This document shows, in pieces, positions 1-8,431 of a stretch of 35,592 nucleotides of DNA; positions within the stretch are counted from its first letter, which is position 1, and each line of letters begins with the position of its first letter. The position numbers and the translations under genes are program-made. Origin of the DNA: CAZADA01 sp964483775 (GTDB taxonomy: Bacteria > Pseudomonadota > Alphaproteobacteria > Caulobacterales > Maricaulaceae); contig CAZADA010000017.1 of the NCBI GenBank assembly GCA_964483775.1, forward strand, positions 1 through 35,592. The letters are read 5' to 3'. The notes beneath the pieces are model-generated. The model did not search any database and was not told the origin of the DNA. It was given only the letters and a program-made list of their open reading frames with translations.

Positions 1-1
1 C

Positions 2-421
2 GAACAGGGCCGCGACGTCATGGCGGTGCCCGGCCACCCCGCCGCCCCGCGGGCGGCCGGCGCGAATCATCTGCTCAAGCAAGGCGCGGCGTTGGTCGAG
101 AGCGCCGAGGATGTGCTCGCAGTCATCGGTCAGGCGAGCATGCCGTTTGGCGCGGGCGCCTTGGACGGCGATCCTTCTGGATTCACCGACGATGCTGAAT
201 GGTCCGACGGGCCCCGCGATGGGTTGGACCTCGACGAGGAAGCCGACGCGGTGCGTGAGCGGGTGTTGGCGCTGCTCTCGGCGAGCCCAGCGCACCGCGA
301 CGAGATCATCCGGGCCGCGCAAGCCCCCGCCGCTAGCGTCACTGCGGCGTTGTTGGAGTTGGAGCTTGCTGGCTTTGCGGTTCAAATGGACGCAGGCTAC
401 GTATCGCTGCGGCTGCGTTGA
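2..421 (+). CDS. dprA: DNA processing protein DprA, C-terminal part (5' end outside window)
   Basis: DprA/Smf loads RecA onto incoming single-stranded DNA during transformation. The frame is open from the left edge, so only about the last 139 residues are seen. They begin in the end of the Rossmann-like core, with the family stretch 'VMAVPGHP' followed by 'RAAGANHLLKQGAALV', which closely matches the usual DprA 'PG.P..PRA.G.N.L...GA'. After an acidic linker comes a small helical domain (about the last 60 residues, 'EEADAVRERVLALLSASPAHRDEI') of the winged-helix kind found at the DprA C-terminus. dprA directly upstream of topA is a common alphaproteobacterial order, which supports the call. 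The true start is not in the window. No frame damage is visible in the part present. Confidence 0.9.
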   Translation, partial: EQGRDVMAVPGHPAAPRAAGANHLLKQGAALVESAEDVLAVIGQASMPFGAGALDGDPSGFTDDAEWSDGPRDGLDLDEEADAVRERVLALLSASPAHRDEIIRAAQAPAASVTAALLELELAGFAVQMDAGYVSLRLR

Positions 422-579
422 TACAGCGCGGCGGCCGCCAGGTGAGCCTGCATGAACGTGTCCGCCAGCGCATCTTCGCCAACGCGGCGCGCCAGTCCCG
501 CCCCCTGTCGTGCAAGGTCGGGCAAATACTCCAGTGTTTCCAGAGTGTTGGGCGATCTTCTCGGGGAATCATAGGTCAT
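397..579 (-). CDS. Possible small hypothetical protein (60 aa)
   Basis: A short minus-strand frame lies in the dprA-topA gap and overlaps the dprA 3' end by 25 bases, tail to tail. The product is 60 residues with no recognised family. After a polar N-terminus it has a continuous helical-looking stretch rich in Ala, Leu, Asp and Arg ('LARRVGEDALADTFMQAH'). A purine-rich stretch (aaagagag, about 590-597 on the complement) sits roughly 11 bases before the ATG. The alternative ATG at 587 reads only three codons. The composition looks more like a real soluble helix than typical antisense noise, but there is no homology evidence. It may be a small gene or chance. Confidence 0.35.
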   Translation of the reverse strand: MTYDSPRRSPNTLETLEYLPDLARQGAGLARRVGEDALADTFMQAHLAAAALYQRSRSDT

Positions 580-814
580 CGGCGCATACTCTCTTTACTC
601 GGACTGTACACGCATAGGTTGGCATAAAAATCATGGCGCGCATAGCGGGAGTTCGCCAGTTTGCCGGCTGAGCGTGTTGACAGGACACCGGAGCGTCCTC
701 ACCTTCCCGTCCGCAAAGCCGGTCGGCGCGCGTGGTGTCTTGCAGCCGGGGAAGCGGGCGATCGGTTTCGTCTGCGCCACGGGTCATGACATTTGCGCCA
801 AACGTGAGGGTGCG

Positions 815-3496
815 ATGCAAGTCGTCGTTGTGGAATCGCCCGCAAAAGCCAAAACGATCAACAAGTACCTGGGTAAAGACTATCAGGTCTTGGCCAGCTA
901 TGGGCATGTGCGCGATTTGCCGTCCAAGGACGGCTCGGTGCTGCCTGACGACGACTTCGCCATGTCGTGGGAGGTCGATTCCAAATCACAAAAGCGCCTG
1001 AAGGACATCGCCGACGCCCTGAAGGACGCCGACGGGCTTGTGCTGGCGACCGACCCCGACCGGGAGGGGGAAGCCATCTCCTGGCACGTGCTGGAGGTCT
1101 TGGCGAAAAAGCGCGCGTTGAAAGACAAAGACGTCAAGCGCGTGGTGTTCAACGCCATCACCAAGAGCGCCGTCACCGAGGCCATGGCCAGCCCGCGCGA
1201 CGTGGACATGGAGCTGGTCGACGCCTATCTCGCCAGGCGCGCGCTCGACTATTTGGTTGGTTTTACGCTGTCGCCGGTGTTGTGGCGCAAACTGCCCGGG
1301 GCCCGATCGGCGGGGCGCGTGCAATCGGTCGCGCTCAGGCTGGTGACCGAACGGGAAATGGAAATCGAAGCCTTCAAGCCTCAGGAGTACTGGAGCGTTG
1401 AGGCGGATGTGACGGCGGACGGCTCTTCGCGTTTTCCCACCAAGCTCGTCACGCTGGGCGGCAAGAAACTCCAGAAACTCTCGATCAAGACCCAGGCCGA
1501 AGCGGAGGCCGCCAAAGCCGCCATTGCCGCGGCGACCCTGGCGGTGGCCAAGGTGGAGTCCAAACCCACCAAGCGTCACCCTTCCCCGCCGTTTACGACC
1601 TCGACCTTGCAGCAAGAGGCGGCGCGCAAGCTTGGGTTTGACGCCAAGCGCACCATGCAGGCTGCGCAGAAGCTGTATGAGGGCGTTGATGTCGGCGGGG
1701 ACACCGTCGGGCTGATTACCTATATGCGCACCGACGGCGTGCAAATGGCCGGTGAAGCCATCGCAGGTTCTCGCCGGGTGATCGAAGAGCAATTCGGCAA
1801 GGACTACCTGCCCGACGTGCCGCGCGCCTATTCGTCCAAGGCCCGCAACGCGCAAGAAGCGCACGAGGCGATCCGGCCGACAAGTTTCTCACGCCGGCCC
1901 GGCCGGTTGCCGTTATCGGGCGACCTGGCTCGGCTCTATGAGCTGATTTGGAAACGCGCGCTGGCGAGCCAGATGGAAAGCGCGCGCCTGCAGCGCACAA
2001 CCATCGACATCGCGTCCCAAGACAGCCAGATCATGCTGCGCGCGGTGGGCTCGGTCATCACGTTTGACGGCTTTTTGACCCTCTATATGGAGGGCCAAGA
2101 CGACACCCAAGAGGAAGGCGAGGCGCGGCTTCCCGCGGTGCCCGAGGGCGTCCCAGCGCAGGCGGAGAAAATCTCAGCCGACCAGCACTTCACCCAGCCT
2201 CCGCCGCGCTACACCGAGGCAAGCTTGGTCAAAAAGCTGGAGGAACTGGGTATCGGACGGCCCTCGACCTACGCGTCGATCCTGTCGGTCCTGCGTGAAC
2301 GCGACTATGTGCGCATGGAGCAAAAGCGCTTTGTGCCGGAAAGCAAAGGCCGCCTGGTCACCGCGTTTCTGGAGAGTTTTTTCTCGCGCTACGTCCAGTA
2401 TGATTTTACCGCCAGCCTGGAGGAGAAACTCGATCGGGTCTCGGCTGGCGAGCTGTCGTGGAAAGCGCTGTTGCGGGAGTTCTGGGACGAATTTTTCGCC
2501 GCCGTCAGTGAGATCGGCGAGCTGCGCATCACCGAGGTGCTCGATACGCTCAATGAGAGCCTTGGGCCGCATATCTTCACCGAGCGTGAGGATGGCAAGG
2601 ACCCGCGTCAGTGCCCGCTGTGTGATACGGGGCGGTTGAGCTTGAAAACGGGACGCTATGGGGCGTTCATTGGTTGCTCCAACTACCCTGAGTGCCGCTA
2701 TACCCGCCAGCTGGGCGAGAGCGCCGAAGACGCTGAGAAAAAGGCGGAGGCGGAAGGTCCATTGGGCCAACATCCCGACACCGGCTTGGACATCTTTCTC
2801 AAGTCCGGCCGGTTTGGCCCCTATCTGGAAATGGCGGTCGACGGCGAGGACAAACCCAAGCGCTCGAGCCTGCCCAAGGGCTGGGCGGCTGGCGATGTGA
2901 CGCTCGACAAGGCGCTGCAATTGCTGGCGCTTCCGCGCGATGTCGGTCCTCACCCCGATGATGGTGACATGATCACAGCAGGGCTGGGGCGCTATGGTCC
3001 GTTTGTGAAACACAAATCGACCTATGCGAATGTGAGCTCCATTGAGGAGGTCTTTGAGGTCGGGCTCAACCGAGCCGTGGCTATGATCGAAGACAAGAAG
3101 GCCAATCCCGGCCGGGGGCGCGCGCCGGCGGCGAAACCGCTGAAGGAGCTGGGCGAACACCCTGAGACCGGCAAACTCATCGCCGTCTATTCAGGACGCT
3201 ATGGGCCTTACGTGAAACACGACAAGACCAACGCCACCCTGCCCAAGGGGATGGAGGCCGAAGCGATCACACTCGACCAAGCGGTGGTGTTGATCGCCGA
3301 AAAGGACGCTAGGGGATCGAAGAAAAAAACCGCCACGAAGAAAGCAGCCGGCAAAGGATCCACTAAAAGCGGGAAGTCAGCAACCGCAAAGTCGTCGTCG
3401 AAGTCTAAAAGTCAATCGGCGGGCGTTAAGAAACCCGCCAACAAGACATCGAAGACCAAGGCCAAGGACAAAGAAGACGCCGGCGCGACCGAATAG
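815..3496 (+). CDS. topA: DNA topoisomerase I (type IA, omega protein)
   Basis: This enzyme relaxes negatively supercoiled DNA by passing a strand through a transient 5'-phosphotyrosine break. The product is 893 residues from the ATG at 815, which has GAGGG about 5 bases upstream. The open frame runs back to 674, but homology begins at 'MQVVVVESPAKAKTI'. The Toprim domain has the acidic triad in 'TDPDREGE' (D80, D82, E84), and the active-site tyrosine is in 'GLITYMRTDG' (Y303). One four-cysteine zinc ribbon follows ('CPLC...CSNYPEC'). Then come three GRxGP-type C-terminal repeats, each opening with a 'G.HP.TG'-like phrase ('GRFGPYLE', 'GRYGPFVKH', 'GRYGPYVKH'). The last 65 or so residues are a Lys/Ser/Thr-rich basic tail, common in alphaproteobacterial TopA and likely DNA-binding. 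The 235 bases between the small minus-strand frame and this start hold a TTGACA at 677-682 but no convincing -10 box. Confidence 0.97.
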   Translation: MQVVVVESPAKAKTINKYLGKDYQVLASYGHVRDLPSKDGSVLPDDDFAMSWEVDSKSQKRLKDIADALKDADGLVLATDPDREGEAISWHVLEVLAKKRALKDKDVKRVVFNAITKSAVTEAMASPRDVDMELVDAYLARRALDYLVGFTLSPVLWRKLPGARSAGRVQSVALRLVTEREMEIEAFKPQEYWSVEADVTADGSSRFPTKLVTLGGKKLQKLSIKTQAEAEAAKAAIAAATLAVAKVESKPTKRHPSPPFTTSTLQQEAARKLGFDAKRTMQAAQKLYEGVDVGGDTVGLITYMRTDGVQMAGEAIAGSRRVIEEQFGKDYLPDVPRAYSSKARNAQEAHEAIRPTSFSRRPGRLPLSGDLARLYELIWKRALASQMESARLQRTTIDIASQDSQIMLRAVGSVITFDGFLTLYMEGQDDTQEEGEARLPAVPEGVPAQAEKISADQHFTQPPPRYTEASLVKKLEELGIGRPSTYASILSVLRERDYVRMEQKRFVPESKGRLVTAFLESFFSRYVQYDFTASLEEKLDRVSAGELSWKALLREFWDEFFAAVSEIGELRITEVLDTLNESLGPHIFTEREDGKDPRQCPLCDTGRLSLKTGRYGAFIGCSNYPECRYTRQLGESAEDAEKKAEAEGPLGQHPDTGLDIFLKSGRFGPYLEMAVDGEDKPKRSSLPKGWAAGDVTLDKALQLLALPRDVGPHPDDGDMITAGLGRYGPFVKHKSTYANVSSIEEVFEVGLNRAVAMIEDKKANPGRGRAPAAKPLKELGEHPETGKLIAVYSGRYGPYVKHDKTNATLPKGMEAEAITLDQAVVLIAEKDARGSKKKTATKKAAGKGSTKSGKSATAKSSSKSKSQSAGVKKPANKTSKTKAKDKEDAGATE

Positions 3497-3654
3497 CACA
3501 TCGTCTTACCTCCGTTTTCGAAGACCACGTCATTCTGGCGCAGATCCGGCCATCCCACACGCCTAAATCTTCGTCATGTCCCGGTCATGTTGGCGACGTT
3601 TTTATGCGCGCATAGTCACACGTGTTCTGACTGGCCCGATCTGGGGAGATGATG

Positions 3655-4407
3655 ATGGCGCGCTTGACCGGCTTGGTTGTGGTCATAGGAATGTGGTTGA
3701 GCGGCGCCGCCGGACCGGCTGCGCAGGCGCAAGAACCGGCCGACCTGCTCGTGGCCTACACCGAACGCAATCCGTCGGCGATGGTCATCGGTTCCGACAG
3801 CCCCGCCTTCGCCCTTTACGCTGACGGCCATGCGATCTACTGGCAGGACGAAGGGTATGTACACACAACCTTCAACGCCCGTGAGATGGAGACCCTCCGG
3901 GCTGAGTTCGCCGTGAGCGCCGAAACGGCCGGGCTTGAGGACGACTATGATGTCGTCGCGATGACCAGCCAGACGACCCAATCGTTTTATCTCAATGACG
4001 GGACGCGTGAGAAAGTCTTTCACGTCTATGGCGACATGACGTGGCCGGACGTGCGCGCGGCCGTGCCCGCCCGCGCGACGGCGCTGTACGACCTGGTGGC
4101 GAAGCTGCGCACGCATCCCGGAGAGGCGTGGGAGCCCCAATACTATGAGGTCATGATATGGCGGTGGGACACCTCACCTGATGATCACATGGCTTGGTCT
4201 GAGACTTGGCCGAGCTTTGACCATCCGATGACCCGCGAACGTCACGAGGAATCCTTCAGCTTGTACTTCACACCCGATCAGTTTGCGGAACTCAACGCCC
4301 AAGTCGAGCGGCATGGCGCGTCGGCCGCCATTGATGGGCGCACTTGGGCGATGAGCTATCGCGTCCCCTTCCCCCATGAAATCGCCGAACTTACGCCGGC
4401 CGAGTGA
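3655..4407 (+). CDS. Secreted hypothetical protein
   Basis: The product is about 250 residues with a clear signal peptide: 'MARLTGLVVVIGMWLSGAAGPAAQAQ', with likely cleavage after AQA. Three ATGs follow in a row (3649, 3652, 3655). The Shine-Dalgarno GGGGAG at 3643-3648 is best spaced for the third. The mature part is rich in aromatic and acidic residues and includes phrases such as 'FALYADGHAIYWQDEGYVHTTF', suggesting a beta-rich fold. I recognise no family. It lies between topA and rnr, where other alphaproteobacteria often have nothing or a small gene, so it may be a lineage-specific insertion. It probably acts in the periplasm. There is no lipobox and no membrane segment after the signal peptide. 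Confidence 0.75.
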   Translation: MARLTGLVVVIGMWLSGAAGPAAQAQEPADLLVAYTERNPSAMVIGSDSPAFALYADGHAIYWQDEGYVHTTFNAREMETLRAEFAVSAETAGLEDDYDVVAMTSQTTQSFYLNDGTREKVFHVYGDMTWPDVRAAVPARATALYDLVAKLRTHPGEAWEPQYYEVMIWRWDTSPDDHMAWSETWPSFDHPMTRERHEESFSLYFTPDQFAELNAQVERHGASAAIDGRTWAMSYRVPFPHEIAELTPAE

Positions 4408-4449
4408 TGACGCGCGACTCGCGCAGCGAAACGCGCTACACCCCGGCTC

Positions 4450-6774
4450 ATGAGTGACGAGACCACGCTTGGCGATGACGCCGACGGTGTATTCCTGAGT
4501 TTTGATCCCGGCCAGGTGCTGGCCCTGATCCGTAAGAATCCAGGCGTTTTGGGCAAGCGCGAGCTCGCCAACGCGCTGGGGATTACCGGCGATGAGCGCA
4601 TCGCGTTGAAGCACATACTGCGCGACCTCGAAGCGACGGGTCAGATCGCCAAGGCAGGGCGGCGCACCTATCGGGCCACCGATGATCTGCCGGCGGTGAC
4701 GCTCATTGAGGTGATTGAACGCGAGGCGGACGGTGATCTGCTCGCCAAACCCGCCGCAGCCGCCGATGGCGACGGGAACGTGGAGATCCGCATTCCGGCC
4801 AAGGACGCTCACGGGCATTCCAGTCGCGGTCGCGGCGCGAAAACGCGAGAGACCCAAGCTCTGGGCCTTGGCGATCGGGCGCTGGCTCGACTGACCCGCG
4901 ATGAGGCGACGGGCGGATACACCGCTAAGATCATCAAGAAACTCGGCAAGGACGGACGGCGGGTGCTCGGCGTGATCACGCGCACATCCATGGGTTTGCG
5001 TGTGTCGCCAACCAACAAGTCGGTGCGGTCGGATTTGGCGGTGCGCCGGGGCGACAGTGAGAAAGTGAGCGAGGGCGATCTGGTGCTTGTCACCGTTGAT
5101 CGCGAACGCCAGCACGGGGTGAAGTTCGCCTCAATCGTCGAGGTCGTCGGCCGGGCCGACAGCGCCGGCGCGGCAAGCGTGATCGCAATCCATGAGCACG
5201 GACTGGTCGACGGCTTTTCCGACAGCGAGTTGGCCGAAGCCGAGGCGAGCACGCCAACGGGACCTGAGGGACGTGAGGATCTCACCCACCTGCCGTTGAT
5301 CACCATCGATCCGGCCGATGCGCGCGACCATGACGATGCCGTGTGGGCCGCTCAGGACGAGGCCCCCGACAATGCGGGGGGCTTTGTGGTCGTTGTCGCC
5401 ATCGCGGATGTGGCGGCTTATGTCACGCCCGGATCGGCGCTTGATCGCGGGGCGCTCGAGCGCGGCAATTCGGCGTACTTCCCCGACCGTGTGGCGCCCA
5501 TGTTGCCCGAACGGCTGTCGACGGATTTGTGTTCCTTGGTGGAGGGCGAAGTTCGCCCCTGCCTTGCGGTGCGAATGACCTTTGACAAAGGCGGGCGCAA
5601 GAAGCGCCATCAGTTCATGCGCGCCACCATGCGCTCGGCGGCCAAGCTTGCCTACGAAGACGCCCAGGCGGCCATTGACGGGGCGGGTTCGGACAAGACC
5701 GGGCCCTTGATGACCGCGGTGCTTGAGCCGTTATGGGCGGCGTATCGCGCTGTGACGCGCGCGCGTGAAGACCGGTCTCCGCTGGAGCTTGATCTGCCGG
5801 AGCGGCGGGTGCGGATCGGCGCGGACGGCCAGGTCGCTGAAATCACAACGCGCGAGCGCTTCGACGCCCATCGGCTGATCGAAGAGTTCATGATCCAGGC
5901 CAATGTGTGCGCCGCGGAAACCTTGGAGAAGCGCAAAACACCGCTGCTGTATCGCGTGCATGACGAACCGAGCCAAGAAAAGCTGCAGAGCCTCGCCGAC
6001 TTTCTGCCCGAGGTTGGCCAGAGCTGGAACAAGGCCGAGCCAACGACCACGGCGCGTTTCAATCGACTGATGGCCAAAGCCCGCCAAGGCGAGCACGCCG
6101 ATGTCATCGCCGAGATGGTCCTGCGCAGCCAGAGCCAAGCGGAGTACGCGGCTGAAAACCGAGGCCATTTTGGCCTGAACCTCGATCGCTATGCACACTT
6201 TACGTCGCCGATCCGGCGCTATGCGGACCTCATCGTGCACAGGGCGTTGATCCGCGCTCTGGGTCTTGGTCCCGATCCGACGCAGGACGGATTGCGCGAC
6301 GAAGAGATCGCCCGGCTCGACGGGGTGGCCGAGCGCATCTCCAACACCGAACGGCGGGCCATGGCCGCCGAGCGCGATGCGACCGACCGGTATCTGGCCG
6401 CCTACCTCTCCCAGCGCGAGGGCGCGGTGTTCGCCGGGCGGATTTCCGGGCTCAATCGGGCGGGACTGTTTGTGCGCCTGGATGAGACCGGCGCGGATGG
6501 ACTTGTGCCCATTTCAACGCTTGGCCTGGAGCGCTTCCGCCACGATACCCGCGCGCACGCTTTGGTTGGCGAAGACTCCGGGGGGCGCTATCGCATTGGC
6601 ATGACGGTCGACGTGCGCCTCAAGGAAGCCACGCCGATCACCGGCGGGCTGATCTTTGATGTGGAAACGCCGCCTGAGCGGGGGACGAAACCATCGCGCG
6701 CCTCTCGGGCGGCGCGTAAATCGAGCGGACGACCAAAGCCGAACACGAAGCGGGGACGCGCGCGACGGCGCTAA
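4450..6774 (+). CDS. rnr: Ribonuclease R
   Basis: RNase R is a processive 3'-to-5' exoribonuclease that degrades structured RNA, including rRNA and mRNA decay intermediates. At 774 residues it has normal length. It starts with a winged-helix region (about 20-80), followed by cold-shock/OB segments. The RNB catalytic domain contains 'ITIDPADARDHDDAV', which supplies the metal-binding aspartates (D287, D293, D295, D296). The late RNB signature 'HFTSPIRRYADLIVHR' is present. A C-terminal S1 domain follows ('REGAVFAGRISGLNRAGLFV'), then a strongly basic tail, which in this family binds RNA or ribosomes. The start ATG at 4450 is 42 bases after the preceding gene. The Nudix gene begins 17 bases after its stop, so rnr and that gene are probably co-transcribed. 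Confidence 0.96.
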   Translation: MSDETTLGDDADGVFLSFDPGQVLALIRKNPGVLGKRELANALGITGDERIALKHILRDLEATGQIAKAGRRTYRATDDLPAVTLIEVIEREADGDLLAKPAAAADGDGNVEIRIPAKDAHGHSSRGRGAKTRETQALGLGDRALARLTRDEATGGYTAKIIKKLGKDGRRVLGVITRTSMGLRVSPTNKSVRSDLAVRRGDSEKVSEGDLVLVTVDRERQHGVKFASIVEVVGRADSAGAASVIAIHEHGLVDGFSDSELAEAEASTPTGPEGREDLTHLPLITIDPADARDHDDAVWAAQDEAPDNAGGFVVVVAIADVAAYVTPGSALDRGALERGNSAYFPDRVAPMLPERLSTDLCSLVEGEVRPCLAVRMTFDKGGRKKRHQFMRATMRSAAKLAYEDAQAAIDGAGSDKTGPLMTAVLEPLWAAYRAVTRAREDRSPLELDLPERRVRIGADGQVAEITTRERFDAHRLIEEFMIQANVCAAETLEKRKTPLLYRVHDEPSQEKLQSLADFLPEVGQSWNKAEPTTTARFNRLMAKARQGEHADVIAEMVLRSQSQAEYAAENRGHFGLNLDRYAHFTSPIRRYADLIVHRALIRALGLGPDPTQDGLRDEEIARLDGVAERISNTERRAMAAERDATDRYLAAYLSQREGAVFAGRISGLNRAGLFVRLDETGADGLVPISTLGLERFRHDTRAHALVGEDSGGRYRIGMTVDVRLKEATPITGGLIFDVETPPERGTKPSRASRAARKSSGRPKPNTKRGRARRR

Positions 6775-6791
6775 CGTTGGGGAGACAGACC

Positions 6792-7436
6792 ATGTCGGTT
6801 GATGCAGCGACTGGATCGGGTTCGACAGCTCGTCTGCAGGTGCGCTTGGCCGCATCCTTGATCGTCTCTCGCGGCGGGGCTGGGGATCGCGAACTGCTGA
6901 TGGGGCGACGGCCCAAGACGGCTGTCTTCATGCCCGGCAAATTGGTGTTTCCCGGGGGCGCGGTGGATGCTGAGGACAAACAACGCGCGGTGTCCTGGTC
7001 GCTTACGCCTGGCGACGACGCCATTTTGTCGGCCCATGTGGCGCCGGATACCGTGCGCGCTGTGGGGTGTGCGGCCGAACGCGAGCTCGGCGAGGAGACG
7101 GGCTATGGGTTGCCGAACCAAGCGCAGCCAATGCTGATCGCGCGGGCCATCACACCGCCAGGACGCACCCGCCGGTTTGATGCATGGTTCTTCCTGGTTG
7201 ATCTTGGTGGGCAACAGCTGATCAGCCGCAACGAGCCGGATGGTGAGCTGGAGGATGTGAGCTGGCGATCGGTGAATGATGTACGCGATGAGCCGCTGGC
7301 CATGATCACCCGCTTTGTACTCGCCCAGGCCGAGGCGCGTTGGGCGGCCCCGGAGTGTGTGGCTGCGCCCGCATTCGTTCGCGAGCACGACGGTGAGATG
7401 AAAGTGACGCCGCTCACTGTGGATGCGCTGTGCTGA
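6792..7436 (+). CDS. Nudix hydrolase
   Basis: Nudix enzymes hydrolyse nucleoside diphosphates linked to another moiety; the substrate here is unknown. The product is 214 residues, starting at the ATG at 6792 with GGGGAG about 7 bases upstream. The N-terminal beta strands contain 'MPGKLVFPGGAVD', typical of the family. The core of the Nudix box is 'RELGEETGY' (residues 97-105), which supplies the metal-binding glutamates. The first glutamate of the usual GX5EX7REUXEEXGU pattern is not obvious, because Arg sits at that place, so the box is partly degenerate at its N-terminal end. The gene is between rnr and rpmG, which is conserved neighbour order in many alphaproteobacteria. Confidence 0.88.
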   Translation: MSVDAATGSGSTARLQVRLAASLIVSRGGAGDRELLMGRRPKTAVFMPGKLVFPGGAVDAEDKQRAVSWSLTPGDDAILSAHVAPDTVRAVGCAAERELGEETGYGLPNQAQPMLIARAITPPGRTRRFDAWFFLVDLGGQQLISRNEPDGELEDVSWRSVNDVRDEPLAMITRFVLAQAEARWAAPECVAAPAFVREHDGEMKVTPLTVDALC

Positions 7437-7473
7437 TTTGCGCGCCAACTCGGGGCATGGCGCGGCTTTGGCA

Positions 7474-7502
7474 TTGACATGGGCGTTCTGGCGCCGTAGC
7501 CC
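7474..7502 (+). promoter_or_regulatory. Candidate sigma70 promoter for rpmG
   Basis: A perfect -35 TTGACA (7474-7479) is followed, after 17 bases, by the weak -10 TAGCCC (7497-7502), about 34 bases before the rpmG start. Strong -35 with weak GC-rich -10 is common in alphaproteobacteria. The position in the gap after the Nudix gene fits a separate promoter for the ribosomal protein gene. Confidence 0.45.
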
Positions 7503-7535
7503 CCCCGCTCTTACGCTTGCACAAGGACCGGTCCC

Positions 7536-7703
7536 ATGGCTAAGCCGACAACGGTAAAAATCCGGCTGAATTCAACGGCCGGCACTGGGTACTTCTATGT
7601 CACCAAGAAGAATACCCGCACCATGACTGAAAAAATGGTTAAAAAGAAATATGACCCCGTGGCGCGCAAGCATGTAGACTTTAAAGAGGGCAAGATTAAA
7701 TAA
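7536..7703 (+). CDS. rpmG: 50S ribosomal protein L33
   Basis: The product is 55 residues, the standard length for bL33, beginning 'MAKPTTVKIRLNSTAGTGYF' and ending '...ARKHVDFKEGKIK'. The pattern 'YFYVTKKN' followed by 'KKYDPVARKHV' is diagnostic. This version lacks the four zinc-binding cysteines, so it is the cysteine-free (C-minus) type that does not hold zinc. Codon use (AAA, GTT, ATT) is more AT-rich than its neighbours, as is usual for a highly expressed ribosomal gene in a high-GC genome. It has its own candidate promoter just upstream. Confidence 0.95.
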   Translation: MAKPTTVKIRLNSTAGTGYFYVTKKNTRTMTEKMVKKKYDPVARKHVDFKEGKIK

Positions 7704-7863
7704 TCAAAGGCGCTTCAGGTCGGCCGCCAAAATCACGCCCCAGCGATTAACATCTTAACCTTTATTGACAGGCAACTGCAGTCGATCTGCAGCTCGCTGT
7801 CCCCGTGTGGCGCCGGTTGTGCTATCCTCACGTCTTCTTACACCAATAGGGTGTGACGATCCC

Positions 7864-8415
7864 GTGAGTTCACCAGGTTTCATCATCTCACCGGCGCCCG
7901 CCGCAGCGCCAGTCCAGCCCAGGCCGAATCCCTACGAAAAGTGGGTGAAGTTCCTGTTTCGGCTCGTCGGCATCGGCGTTCTGATCGCTTTGGGCTATGT
8001 GCTGTGCATGGCCGACGCCCAATCGGTCGCTGACACGTTTTTGGACAACCTTCGCGACGACAATCATCGCGTCGAGCCGGTCGACATTGAGTTTGAAGAC
8101 GAAGACACTCGTGCGCACTATCGGCCCTGCACAGGGAGCGCGTGCGCCGAGCGAGCGCGGCTCGATCCCCCGAGCTGCGGGCCGTCGCGTCGCTGTGAGC
8201 CACAACGGCACACGTGCCCACGCAACCACCCTCGGCCTTGCTACACGATGGTGCGCCACGGCGACACGCTGTCGGACTTGGCGCAACGTTACAACGTGCC
8301 GCAATGGTACCTCATCCAGGTCAACGGCTTGGCCAACCCGAACCGGCTCCATGTCAATCAGGTGATCTGGCTGGACGTGCCCGGCTGTCCGCCGCGCGAA
8401 TGGGGCACATGCTGA
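7864..8415 (+). CDS. Membrane-anchored LysM domain protein
   Basis: The product is 183 residues, taking the GTG at 7864, which has AGGGTG about 11 bases upstream. The same frame stays open to 7765, but that extension is not protein-like. A short Pro/Ala-rich N-terminus leads into one membrane segment (about 29-49, 'FLFRLVGIGVLIALGYVLCMA'). A Cys-rich acidic then basic linker follows, with about six cysteines between residues 86 and 125. The C-terminus is a LysM module ('YTMVRHGDTLSDLAQRYNV...VNGLANPNRLHVNQVIWLDVPG'), which binds peptidoglycan glycans. A role as an anchored cell-wall-binding protein is inferred; no enzyme domain is seen. It converges on pleD, 16 bases away. Confidence 0.8.
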   Translation: MSSPGFIISPAPAAAPVQPRPNPYEKWVKFLFRLVGIGVLIALGYVLCMADAQSVADTFLDNLRDDNHRVEPVDIEFEDEDTRAHYRPCTGSACAERARLDPPSCGPSRRCEPQRHTCPRNHPRPCYTMVRHGDTLSDLAQRYNVPQWYLIQVNGLANPNRLHVNQVIWLDVPGCPPREWGTC

Positions 8416-8431
8416 CGGCCACCCCAAGCGG

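Noticed and set aside
677..705. TTGACA upstream of topA as a promoter
   Set aside because: No acceptable -10 box at 16-18 bases (CACCTT region), so not listed.
674..814. Upstream extension of topA to a GTG/TTG-type start
   Set aside because: TopA homology and a good Shine-Dalgarno fix the start at 815; the extra 47 residues are not family-like.
986..1864. Long open frame on the minus strand inside topA
   Set aside because: It is antisense to a gene with full TopA motifs. The product is Gly/Arg/His-rich with no family phrases, a typical high-GC shadow.
2174..3160. 328-codon minus-strand frame inside topA
   Set aside because: Antisense to the zinc ribbon and C-terminal repeats of TopA; composition is typical of shadow frames.
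7775..7793. CTGCAG repeated twice across 5 bases upstream of the LysM gene
   Set aside because: Short and each copy is itself palindromic; no evidence for a regulatory role.
7765..7863. Longer start for the LysM protein
   Set aside because: The extra N-terminus is Ser/Arg/Cys-rich noise; the GTG at 7864 has a usable Shine-Dalgarno and gives a normal membrane protein start.
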